Source of the DNA: Phytophthora colocasiae
Taxonomy: Eukaryota > Oomycota > Peronosporomycetes > Peronosporales > Peronosporaceae
NCBI GenBank assembly: GCA_018806915.1
Contig: JAGKQI010000094.1
Location: 744,001 to 808,000 of the forward strand
Direction: 5' to 3'
DNA: 64,000 nucleotides
In this document: in pieces, positions 33,206 through 42,779 of the stretch
Layout: each line of letters starts with the position of its first letter
Position numbering within the stretch: position 1 is the stretch's first letter
The notes under the pieces: model-generated
Database searches by the model: none
What the model saw: only the letters and a program-made list of their open reading frames with translations
What the model was told of the DNA's origin: nothing
Program-made: the position numbers and the translations under genes

Positions 33206-34708
33206 ATGTGTACAAGCGAACACTCGCTAGCGCAGGAAGCTAGCGAGAGCACGTCGACTCCGGGAGTCGACGATGCGGTTGCTTCATCCGCTCCGGGAGC
33301 GGATGGAGGCGCAGCGGTTCAGGGAACCGACTGCGCGGCAGGAGGTGCTGGCGGTTGCAAACGCCCAGCACCCGAACAACCTGCGTGCTCACGTGCAGCA
33401 GCGCTGCACGCGATGAGCGGCACTCAAGCCGGGCTTGATAGTGCGAGTCAGCGGAAGGAATCCGCTGACGATTGCGATAACGTCCCGTCCAAGGTGCGAT
33501 GCCTTGGACGTGGAGCACCTGGAGCCGGGCTCCACGGTAGATCTTCGCGGCGCAAGCTCAGGGAGCTGCGCGAGTCTCAGTCCGGGACTGAGACGGGTGT
33601 ATCTGCAGTGCAGACACCGAGTGTCGAGACGTTGAACGTCTTGACACGTACTGGTACTGGGTTACAGTACCAGAGGATGCGGTTGGAGAATCCGCCGACG
33701 AGTGCGTCGGCGTTGACCGCACTTCCAACGATGAGTTGGAAGCGCTTCGCACGAGACTTGTACGATGGACGCATCGAACAAATTTGCATTCTCTCGGATA
33801 TCGAGAGAGTGGAGCGCGAGGCCGAAGAGCTGAAGCAGCTCGTCTTCGATGGCATCACTGAGGGTGATGACTCCCTCAGTGCGAAGACTAAGAAGCAGCG
33901 CTTCGAAGAGCATAGTTGGGACTCGGTGAGGTCGAGTCCCTACTACGAGGTTCTGCGGGAGTACAAGGATGTACTCCCGGACGAGATTCCTTCGGAGCTT
34001 CCGAAGGATAAGGGCGTACAGCACGAGATTGATCTCGTGCCAGGCACGAAGTACTGTGTTACACGGCAGTGGCCACTGTTGCGTGAACAAGTGACGACTT
34101 CTTTGAAAGTCGTCGCCTTGCAGGTCAAGTGCGGGAATCAAAGTCCCCGCACAGTGCCCCAACGTTCTGTGTGAAAAAGCCACAGGGCGGCTGGCGCATC
34201 GTTCATGCGTACAACAAGTTGAACGATGCGACGATACCGGCGCAGACGCCGATACCGCGAAAAGATGTTATCATCGATTCGATGGCCTTGAGCACTATCT
34301 TCAGTGCTCTAGATCTGCGTGATGGATTCTATCAGATCCTCATGCGTAAGAGGGACATCCCTCTCACAGCAGTAAGCACTCCAAGCGGTATGCTTTGGGA
34401 GTGGCTCGTCATGCTACAGGGACTTAAGAACGCCCCTGCGATGTTCAATAGATGCGTGACACATCTATTGCGCTCGATGCGCGACTTCGCACCGAGCTAC
34501 TTCGACGACGTGTTCAGCCACAGCTGTGAACGGAAAGGCGGACATTGAAATGCACAAGGTGCATCTTCGGAAGCTGCTAGAGCTTATGAGGAAACATAAG
34601 CTCTATGCGAACCTGAAGAAGTATATCTTCGGGGCGAGCGAGATACCCGTGCTGGGGTGTCTCGTGGGGAAAGACGGCGTGCGCCCTGACCCTGAGAGGT
34701 CAGAGTGA
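33206..34708 (+). pseudogene. Gypsy B2 reverse transcriptase, broken
   Basis: Linker, RT lead-in (YKDVLPDEIPSELPKD), frame change near 34140, then palm with WRIVHAYNKLNDATIP, STIFSALDLRDGFYQI and catalytic SYFDDVF. The frame then ends prematurely (SHSCERKGGH, stop near 34546) by a one-base defect; the next frame continues to VGKDGVRPDPERSE (stop 34708). Both defects are also in B1. Confidence 0.85.
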
Positions 34709-35379
34709 TCAATGAATGGCCCACGCCATCCAATGTGAAGGAACTGAGGCAGTTCTCATTTGCCACGTACTTGTGCAAGTACGTGGACAACTATGCGGGC
34801 AAGATTCGCCCGTTGTCACAGCTTCTTAAGAAAGAAGCTGAGTGGATTTGGACGACCGAGTGCGAGGAGGCATTCGGTGCAGTCAAGCAGGGCTTGACTG
34901 AAGCGCCGATCTTGGCCGTGGCGGACCAAGATCGTCCATTCCACGTAGTGTGCGATGCATCCGACTTTGCAATCGGATGTGCATTGATGCAACACGATCA
35001 CGAAGGGCGTGATCGTGTAGTCTACTATCAATCGCGTCAGCTGAAGCCAGCTGAGCGTAACTATCCCGTACATGACAAGTAGCTCCTTGCCATGAAGTTT
35101 GCACTCGCAAAGTTCCGAGTGTATCTACTTGGGAGTAGACCGTTCGTGGTATATACAGACCACGCATCATTGCGGACGGCGGTTAAGTCGCCGCACATCT
35201 CGCAACGTATGGCGAGATGGTTGTCCTTCTTCGCGGAGTACAACTTCCGGGTAGAGTATAAACCCGGAAGACTCAATGTAGTGGACGACGCGTTATCACG
35301 TCGACCTTTTTTTTTTTTCTTTTGGGCATTTTTTTATTCAGCTTTAGCACCAACTCCTGAAATTGGATCATTAACCTGA
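34705..35379 (+). pseudogene. Gypsy B2 RNase H with shared in-frame TAG
   Basis: Starts at the frame change NEWPTPSNVKELRQF, then LSQLLKKEAEW and RNase H (PFHVVCDASDFAIGCALMQ). TAG at 35080-35082 interrupts NYPVHDK-LLAMKFALAKFRVYLL, at the same codon as in B1. Continues YTDHASLRTA and FRVEYKPGRLNVVDDALSRR, with D for the usual A in VADALSR. A poly-T run near 35307 precedes the spacer to the integrase. Confidence 0.85.
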
Positions 35380-35416
35380 CTATGCGAAGACGGTCGACGC
35401 CAACGCAGTTGGCGTC

Positions 35417-36925
35417 GTGAGGACAAGTGTGCCGTTGTCAACGTTGATTGACGACGTGAAGAACGCGTATGCAACGGATGCAGACGCGAAGGGGCTGCTG
35501 GAGTTCCTCGCAGCACCTTCCGACGTGGCACGTCGGAAGCTAACCCCTCATCTTCGAGCTCGTGTACACCGCTATCGTGTACACGAAGGCCTACTGTTGT
35601 ACAGTGCAGTAGACGACAATGCGGATCGCATTGTCGTTCCGAATGATCATGACCTCCGGTTGAGGATCATGTTCGAGTATCACGATGCCCCCACGGCAGG
35701 GCATCCGGGTCGTGAGAAGACATACACTCTTCTCACGCGTGACTTCTACTGGCACCACCAGTACAAGTGGGTGCGCAAGTACGTACGTGCTTGCGAGGTT
35801 TGTCAACGCGTGAAGCCTGCGCAGTTCTCGCAGGCTCCTCTTCAATCACTACCGACTCCGTCGGAGTGTTGGCAGTCCATGTCCATGGACTTTGTCTTCG
35901 GTCTTCCGCCTGACAGCAAGCGGAGGACGGGCATCGTTGTCTTTGTGGACCGATTCAGCAAGATGGTTCATCTTGCTGCCGTCCCGGCTACTGTTACAGC
36001 CGCGCAGACTGCGCGACTGTTTGTTGACATGGTGTTCAAACACCATGGCATGCCGCTCGACATTGTGTCGGACCGTGATCCACGCTTCACAGCGCGGTTC
36101 TGGCAAGAAGTGTTTACACTTCTTGGTTCACAGTTATCAATGTCGACTGCGGATCATCCGCAGACGGACGGACAGACCGAACGTGTCAACCGTGTATTGG
36201 GTGACACGTTGAAGAGCTACGCTCACTCGTTCCCGCATTGGAGCGAGTGCTTGCCGATGGCAGAGTTTGCCATCAACAACTCGGTGCATGCCTCGACAGG
36301 GCATACACCGTTCTACGTGAACGCCATGAGGCATCCACGATTGCCGAGCATGCTCGGCGGGGTAGCTTCCTCCTTAAGTGGGGGAGGATCTACGGTTGCG
36401 TCCGAACAACCGCAGAATGCAACTGATAGCAGCACACTATCAGCTGCGGTGACGCGTGCGACGTCTCGTTCGAGCAGGAACGAGCGCGCGATGTCTGTGC
36501 CGGGCACAGACATGAGAGATGATAGCGAGCAGGCAGGGCCTGCTGCTGACAAGGGCGACAAGCTGAAAGAATTCAGCTCGGGTGCGCTAGACTTTGTCCA
36601 GCGAAGACAAGCCGTCATACGGTTTGTCCAGGATGCTATCGCAGCTTCTGTCGATCAACAGAAGCTGAACGCAGATAATGTTTGTAGGGGCAACATAAAT
36701 GAATTCAAAGTGGGTTCGTTAGTTTTGTTAGCTACGCAAAACCTACCTAAACATGCAGTGTCTGACTTTGGAGCAAGCAAGCTTGCTCCAAGATTCATTG
36801 GGCCGTTCAAAGTACTTGAACGGCATGGTAACGCGTACCGGCTGGACATACCGTCCAGCATGAGGCTCCACCCGACCTTCTACGTCGGGCGGTTAAAAGC
36901 CGTACGTGCAGCACGGACTACCTAG
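35417..36925 (+). CDS. Gypsy B2 integrase, open
   Basis: 502 codons without a break: zinc domain (HDAPTAGHPGREKTY, CEVCQRVKPAQF), catalytic core with SMDFVFGLPPD, VSDRDPRFTARFW and HPQTDGQTERVNRV (DDE), then a Ser/Ala-rich insert and a GPY/F-like module (LAPRFIGPFKVLERHG, LHPTFYVGRLK). One extra A at about 36897 then ends this frame early; the chromodomain is in the next frame. This is the least damaged enzyme of the element. Confidence 0.9.
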   Translation: MRTSVPLSTLIDDVKNAYATDADAKGLLEFLAAPSDVARRKLTPHLRARVHRYRVHEGLLLYSAVDDNADRIVVPNDHDLRLRIMFEYHDAPTAGHPGREKTYTLLTRDFYWHHQYKWVRKYVRACEVCQRVKPAQFSQAPLQSLPTPSECWQSMSMDFVFGLPPDSKRRTGIVVFVDRFSKMVHLAAVPATVTAAQTARLFVDMVFKHHGMPLDIVSDRDPRFTARFWQEVFTLLGSQLSMSTADHPQTDGQTERVNRVLGDTLKSYAHSFPHWSECLPMAEFAINNSVHASTGHTPFYVNAMRHPRLPSMLGGVASSLSGGGSTVASEQPQNATDSSTLSAAVTRATSRSSRNERAMSVPGTDMRDDSEQAGPAADKGDKLKEFSSGALDFVQRRQAVIRFVQDAIAASVDQQKLNADNVCRGNINEFKVGSLVLLATQNLPKHAVSDFGASKLAPRFIGPFKVLERHGNAYRLDIPSSMRLHPTFYVGRLKAVRAARTT

Positions 36926-37415
36926 GGTTGGTAGTCCGACTGAGGAGTGCGAGAGGCCTGGAAGGCCTTCTCGAGACCGTCGACACGGTCGATCAACCGG
37001 TTCACTCTCGTCCCAAGACCGGACGAGAGGTTCGAGGCAGTCTGAGCTGCCTCGCAGACCTCAGCACGGAGGACACGAACCTCCTGCTTCAGAGCCGCTA
37101 TCTCAGCGCTCTGTGTCTGCTCCAGCGCAGCAACTCGATCGTGCAGGGCACGATCGTCATGGTCATAGCGTTGATCATGCGGAGGGAGTATTCCCACCCC
37201 CTCCGCCGCCGTTGCGCGACGCGCGTGGAGCGATCCGCTGGATTGTGGAGCGGAGCGTGGCTCATAAGAGAACGAACTCTCAAGGGGTTCGTTTTCGTAT
37301 TCGTTGGAGAGGATTTCCTCCCCATCGAGATACATGGGAGCCGCGGAACGTCCTGATGGAGGACGTTCCGGAAATGGTGAGGGCGTACGAAGCCCACCAT
37401 AACTTGCAGGGTTAA
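36906..37415 (+). pseudogene. Gypsy B2 integrase tail with chromodomain
   Basis: 169 open codons displaced by +1 from the integrase. After an Arg/Gly/Ser-rich stretch comes a chromodomain: IRWIVERSVAHKRTNSQG, FRIRWRGFPPHRDTWEPR, then MVRAYEAHH, with aromatic residues where a methyl-lysine cage is expected. In chromoviruses this domain steers insertion to heterochromatin. The coding region overlaps the 3' part of the minus-strand ORF. Absent from B1. Confidence 0.85.
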
Positions 37416-38468
37416 ACCCTGCACGAGGAGTGCTGCGGTCAGCCACAGCACTCGGAGCTTCGCGTGGCACAATACGACCACGGAGTTCCTTGATGTGATC
37501 GGGTACACGGACGACCGTGTACCCCAGGAGATCACTTTCGGTGAGACGTGTTGCCAAGGGTGGGCAACACGGACAGGGTGTGCCAAAGGGAACGGCACAT
37601 GGGATCCCCGCTTCCATGGACTGATCATGGAGGCGTTCACACTTACCACGTGTAGTGTAAGTGTAGTAGCGATCGCGAGCCGCAGCAACGCGATCGCGAT
37701 ATGCCTTCGGGTCTTTGTTGAAGTTATCAACAAAGGCGTTCCACGACTGACAAAGTGCCTGCCACTCGGGCACTTTGCTCTTGCGCGAAGTCTTCTTCGC
37801 TGCATAGTATCGGAGCTCATGGAAGAGTCCGATATAGTAGTCGCGTCTTTGAGTCTCGGACTCAAAGACAACCTTAGCGGCGACGTCGTCGTCGTTGATA
37901 CTGTTGCATGAGTACAACAGTATCGGGTTCGGTGGTGAACTAGCACCGAACCGGTCATGGATTTCTGCCTCAGTAGGCATCCATGGTGTGCGCACTGGCG
38001 GATCAGTGCGCGGGGCAGTGAGCGCCCTCGACATGGGGGACGCTTCATCATCACTGCGCGGACGCTTCGAGCTCGAAGCGTCCGAGGCCTCATCACGAGG
38101 TCGTCGAGATCCCACGGGTGGGTCTGACGTGTCTTCAGACGAAGACACGGGAGCGGGAGCCTTGACATCAACCTCCCCCTCCTCGACATCCTCCTCGTAG
38201 TCGAGGATGTCTTCGTAGTCCTCTCCAAAGAGTTCTTTGAGAGGGACAGCAGGATTCTTAACTCTGCTAGAGAAGAAGACTTCTTCTTCTTCTCATGCTT
38301 CTCCTTATGGAGAGCATGGTACTTGGTGACAGAGAGCTTCTCTGTCGGACCGCTGGAAGCAGCAGTGCTAGTGAGCACTGCTGAGGTCGTTGTTCCTGCT
38401 GCAGAGGCAGCAGGTGAGGCTTGCGCGTCCGCAGTAGCGGACGGAGACGTGGGCGTTGGCGAGTCCAT
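36922..38468 (-). pseudogene. Antisense ORF of gypsy B2, coiled-coil protein, one frameshift
   Basis: From an ATG at 38468 the frame reads a Ser/Thr/Ala-rich start and KKKKSSSLA, then shifts near 38270; the second frame is open for 408 codons from 38148 to 36922. Features: acidic patch (DYEEDVEEGEVD), basic SSSKRPRSDDE like a nuclear signal, a central folded-looking region with W in VPEWQALCQSWNAFVDNF, and a C-terminal heptad coiled coil (VAALEQTQSAEIAALKQEV, ending DRVDGLEKAF). Function unknown. It faces the sense genes, overlaps the chromodomain and ends before LTR2. B1 keeps only about 100 C-terminal codons. Confidence 0.65.
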
Positions 38469-38569
38469 TGCGAAATGAACTCGGATTTCTCTTGGGAACT
38501 TGACGGTCTTGTCAAGTTCTGTTGATTGACGTATCGAGACCGATATGTCGAATCTTAACGGGGGGATGG

Positions 38570-39019
38570 TGTAACGTACAAGTGGTTGTACCACTTGTAA
38601 CTCTAACAGTTAGGATAACTGTTAGAGGTTGGAAATGGGCCTCAGACCTTGGTGTGCTGTACACACCAAAGGATACATGGGCGAACCACATTATTGGGTG
38701 GTTCGTGTGCATTTGTGCATATTATTGGTAGAAAGTAACGGATTTCTACCAATCACTGAGCAGAGTTTCTGCCAACCACACGTTGGCAGACCCTTTAGAA
38801 ATAGATAACAAACAGTTTTAGGAGGTCCATAATTGGCTTATGCCAAATTCAATAACAGTTCTCATTTTACGGTATTTTGCAGTTTAATTTAGTTATATTT
38901 GATTTAATTATACTTATTTAAATAAGTATACTTAAATTAAGTCTATTCTAATTGCACGCTTCCTCATACACGTAAGCGCACGTGTACAACACCTAATAGG
39001 TCTAAGCAGACCCATTACA
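38570..39019 (+). repeat. LTR2, 3' LTR of gypsy B2
   Basis: TGTAACGTACA...CCATTACA, 450 bp. Includes 38720-38771, absent from LTR1, with a 10-bp stem (TTGGTAGAAA, 38725-38752) and half of a 9-bp stem around GCCAAC. Confidence 0.88.
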
Positions 39020-39369
39020 CAATTGCTTAGCAACAAGGAGCTCTTCAAGCGTGTAAGTATTTTGGGGGACTGCACATGTCAAAATGAATTACTATACATG
39101 TAATGGCCTACAGATCGAGCACAGTGCAACACCAGTTGAGACAGCGTCGTGTACACAGTTTCAGGAGAGGCAGAAATCTCGATAACCACTAGAACCAGTT
39201 GGCAGTTTGCTTTGCAGCCTGAAATCCAGCGCGCTAGGAATGACCTGGCTTCAAAATATCGTTAAGTGCGTCAAATGGTAAAGCTGCAACAACGAACAAC
39301 ACGTCGCCAACAGCAAGAACTTCAAGATTGCCTGTCAACACTTGCTAAGGTCATGGACAACTTATAGTT
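39020..39369. other. No gene seen
   Basis: AT-rich unique sequence between LTR2 and an LTR fragment; a TACATGTA palindrome lies near 39095. Confidence 0.5.
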
Positions 39370-39520
39370 ATTTTACGGTATTTTGCAGTTTTAATTGTTT
39401 ATATTTAATTTAACTATACTTATTTAAATAAGTATAATTAAATTAAGTCTATTCTAATTGCACGCTTCCTCATACACGTAAGCGCACGTGTACGCCACCT
39501 AACTAAGCAGATCCATTACA
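39370..39520 (+). repeat. 3' fragment of a gypsy B LTR
   Basis: About 150 bp closely matching the end of LTR1/LTR2 (from ATTTTACGGTATTTTGCAG to CCATTACA), with small indels. A solo or truncated older LTR of the same family. Confidence 0.8.
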
Positions 39521-39959
39521 TGAGAGGTCCGTAAGCATGCTAGCACGAAACAATTCCATACTGACACCCTCGAGCTCCAGCATTATATCGAACGCGCTGA
39601 TCGCAGTCGTTCGCGCCTTCTGGGTGTTTGTAGGCACAAACGCTGAGAGGCTCATATGACCACAAGGACTCTTTCGTTATGCACTGGTGACTGTCCACCA
39701 GTGTCTTGCTACCTAGAATAGTGTATTCCAACTGTAGGAACTGTATGAATACGCCTAGTTGTCTGAATAACTATAATATTTGTAAAATATTTTTTGTGCT
39801 GGGTTTTAGTATGATAATATCCATATTTTGACAGCAATTCCGACAAATATATGCAGGGAACTGTCGGAACATTTCCCCTACCACTGTCTGATTTGATCGG
39901 ATAAAATATCTTTAGGTAGAATTTTCATTGGCTGTTGTCGGCCAGGAAACAATATTGCT
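39521..39959. other. No convincing gene
   Basis: Mixed sequence with a 63-codon minus-strand frame (39540-39731) of no recognised family, then AT-rich DNA. Confidence 0.45.
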
Positions 39960-40510
39960 CACTTATCTGTCGAAAAGACGTGTATATTCATCCGTATCAG
40001 CCATAGTATTGAAGGCGCTCCACAAGCGGTTCAGAAGGTTCAAGGGGTAGCTCCTTACGATCCTGCTGCTCAGTAGAGTTTGACACTCAGCGTATCTGTG
40101 CGACCGGACTGACACGTGACCTGGAACACGGGGAAAAGGATCTTCGGCAAGCCACGTCCACAGTTCTGTACCTTGCGGTAATTGGAGATCAAGATCACCA
40201 ACGTTGGTGATCCGCAAGCCATGCATGATCCATAACTTCTCTCGTTTAAAAGTGCGTGGTGATTTCAGGAGAACTTCGACTGAATCACCAACACGTCGTC
40301 CTCCAGTGGCGGCCGTACGGCGGGCATCCTCCCGATATTTGGATCCTGAGCTCGTTGGTCAAACACATAGTGCGTCCGCGAGATCAAGGCGGAACCCGGT
40401 TGGGACCATGAAGACCATGCCCAAGATCGCGTCCTGACTGGCCAGGGCGCCAACCCAAACGTTGAAGAAGTACGCCCGATACCCAGTCAATGTGCCCTTT
40501 ATCGTGGTGC
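39960..40510 (-). pseudogene. Ty3/gypsy protease-region relic
   Basis: On the minus strand a retropepsin C-terminal block is readable: YFFNVWVGALASQDAILGM then FMVPTGFRLDLADALCV, typical of oomycete gypsy proteases. It is followed by a stop and about 90 residues of loosely readable linker (WIMHGLRITNVGDLDLQLPQ). A separate, older element in the opposite orientation to B. Confidence 0.6.
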
Positions 40511-40668
40511 GTCCAGGTTTCCACAATACTTACATGCTTACATACTTTCTACTGTAGATAATACACTTTTTGTGCGACAACTTAACTCGTGAAACGGCGT
40601 AATTACGCATTCTTCAAATTCCACTTTTATAGGGAATCAAATCCATATTTTCGATTATACGCTACACT

Positions 40669-41320
40669 CCCTCCTGGTCGGGCTGGGGTGACGCCCTCCC
40701 GTGGAACGGCGCAGCGGCGTCGTTCTCGGGGGCGCTAAGGCGGAAGACGCCGGCGCCCCCTGCTCTAATTTGGACAAGGACGTAGAGGCCAACGGTCTCC
40801 GGGCTGAGAACCTGGCAGGGCACAGCTCGGCTACGGGCGCGGACAAGCCACGGGAGCTCAGTGCTCAGCCGACGACTCCCAGGGGCCAGATGACTACGGC
40901 ATCGCGCCGGGAGACGCTTCGACGGCGAGGCGCGGGCGTCCGAGGGGGGAACGACGCGGAAGACTCTTCGCCAAGGAAGGAGATCAAGGGGGTCGACACA
41001 AGGCGCAGAAGATTACGAGAACGCAGACAACAGGCGTACTGGCCGGAACTGACGTGGCCCCGGACCACGCAGCTGCTCGGAGGAGGGGTTAGTGGCCTGA
41101 CGAAGAGCTAACCAAGACCACCAGACTAGCGAAGAGGGAGAAGCAGTGGGCGCGCCGCAACCAAAGCCGCCATGTCGCCCATGCAGGGGGAGCCATCCAT
41201 TCCGACGGATGCGAACACACGAGGACCTGTAGGAGCCCAAACAGTGGACCGTCCACTTCTGGGGTGGATACGGTCCATTTTTGAGTGTAGATACACAGTT
41301 AACCGATTACCGTACCGTAC
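40669..41320 (+). other. GC-rich segment of probable transposon origin with a 136-codon ORF
   Basis: GC content is far above the flanks. The ORF (40701-41111) is Arg/Gly/Ala-rich without a recognised motif. Both borders carry ACGCTACACTCC, the right one running into the mariner-type element. It could be part of an LTR or leader of another retroelement. Confidence 0.35.
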
Positions 41321-41329
41321 CGTACGCTA

Positions 41330-41916
41330 CACTCCGCGACAGGATAGATCGGCCACCTGTGTCGGCGGTCAAAACTCGGTCAATTTTAGGAGTTGTAGCC
41401 TGCTATAAAGATATGTTTTACATCTATTTCAATGTGAAGCGGTGTTTGTGCTAACGAGCTGGATATTGCAGTTCATTGCGTGGCTACCATACAGAGGAGT
41501 ACTTTTGGCACTGCGACAGGTTAAATCGGCCACCCAAGAATATACAAAAATCAAGTACTTCGTTTCGAAATGATTGTATCAGTAGTGACCTGTTTCCTTT
41601 TTATCAACAACTTCTACGCATCGACGCGGCATCGACTGGATGAGGGACTCCAGTAGAGCTAATGGGATTGATTCCCATGCCAGCGAAGTACTTGATTTTT
41701 GTATAGTCTTACTTTTGGCACTGCGACAGGTTAAATCGGCCACCCACTCCTCTGTATGGTAACCACGCAATGAACTGCAATATCCAGCTCGTTAGCGCAA
41801 ACACCGCTTCACACTGAAATAGATGTAAAACATATCTTTATAGCAGGCTACAACTCCTAAAATTGACCGAGTTATGACCGCAGACACAGGTGGCCGATCT
41901 ATCCTGTCGCGGAGTG
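41330..41916. mobile_element. Tc1/mariner-type miniature element with long terminal inverted repeats
   Basis: 587 bp flanked by TA on both sides (41328-41329 and 41917-41918). The ends, CACTCCGCGACAGGATAGAT and its complement, are inverted repeats of about 170 bp. In the middle a 37-bp motif starting ACTTTTGGCACTGCGACAGG occurs twice as a direct repeat (about 41503 and 41709) around a second inverted repeat pair and a transposase remnant. The inner motif resembles the outer end (GCGACAGG..A.ATCGGCCACC), as if one element inserted into a relative. Confidence 0.75.
41579..41770 (-). pseudogene. Tc1/mariner transposase C-terminal remnant
   Basis: 63 codons on the minus strand ending WESIPLALLESLIQSMPRRC then VEVVDKKETGHY, very like the C-terminus of Tc1-type transposases (W..IP...L..LI.SMPRR...V). 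The catalytic DDE/D part is missing, so the element depends on another source for movement. Confidence 0.7.
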
Positions 41917-42149
41917 TAGCATGTTCGTTCAATGGAAATGCTCAAAGTTAAGTGAGCCATTCAGGTTGGGCTCGTGTGAGCACATCAGCTTTTTACACAT
42001 TGTAAATCACACATAATTGCAATTGCTGGATTTTCTACATGGGTTGCAGTCACCGATGTAAGAAGCAAAATACTTATAACTCCAAGGCCACGATAAGACT
42101 AAGGAAGACGCCAACCAATCCTCACTACTTGCACTGTCCTCGTCCTCGT

Positions 42150-42621
42150 CTAGCTTGTACACTTGTTCGTATAGTGACTCAACATCTTATTCGCTTTGCG
42201 AATGCATCCCGCCACCACAGACGCTCTTAATGCGCGAAAGCTGTCCTCCAGTCGCTCGAGCACTTGTTTGAATGAGGCTTCAGCAGTGTACTGACGCCCA
42301 ATCTCCCCCTTCACCACTGCCCACAGTCTCAATTGGTTGTAAGTCGGAATGATGCGGCGGTGTAAGCTCTACCGTGTGCCCCGCCTTCTCCGCCATTTCT
42401 ACTTTAACCGATTTGACATGCTGCCGTACATGCGGTCGTAGTTTTTGCCAGAGAGGAGCCTTCAGCTCGCCCTTTGAATACTGTATATCGTACTCTTTAC
42501 ACTTTGCCTGCATTGCGCTCTTGCGAGTTGGGTTTCCGTCTAAAAGTCGCTTGTGATACTTAGCATTAGTGGTTCTCACGGTTAGCAGGTTTGCAGGCTG
42601 CAGATAAAACCATCCAATCAA
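42150..42621 (-). pseudogene. Tc1/IS630-type DDE transposase, C-terminal part, frameshifted
   Basis: Minus strand: LKAPLWQKLRPHVRQHVKSV, MAEKAGHTVELTPPHHSDLQPIE, then after a frameshift near 42320 LWAVVKGEIGRQYTAEASF and VLERLEDSFR. The TPPHHSDLQPIE block carries the third catalytic acidic residue of this superfamily. The N-terminal half with the first two acidic residues is not found nearby, though the frame runs towards 42621. Confidence 0.75.
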
Positions 42622-42779
42622 ATCAAACCTGCAGAAGTCAGCTGTAGGCGAGCTACCCTACTCGTCGGAGAACGCACGGCGGTTTGCTTGCCTGCAGGTT
42701 GTCATCCGTTGGTTAAAATACCGTTTCCTACCCTCCATCAGTTGCCAGCTGGCTGTTAACGCTCTGGCAGGCGGCAACC

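Larger units (their letters stand above)
30724..39019 (+). mobile_element. Ty3/gypsy chromodomain element B2, near-complete, with antisense ORF
   Basis: LTR1, gag, protease, RT, RNase H, integrase with GPY/F and chromodomain, then a minus-strand ORF and LTR2. About 8.3 kb. The sequence is nearly the same as B1 where both exist and shares its lesions. Hairpins occur from LTR through gag, pol and the antisense ORF. Confidence 0.9.

Noticed and set aside
37098..38594. Alternative 498-codon minus-strand frame in B2
   Set aside because: After about 38270 it is the wrong frame; the other frame shows the acidic patch, folded-looking region and coiled coil, so only its N-terminal part was used.
40701..41111. 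Host gene in the GC-rich segment
   Set aside because: Composition far from neighbouring host genes, no domain, and both borders repeat ACGCTACACTCC, which fits mobile DNA better.
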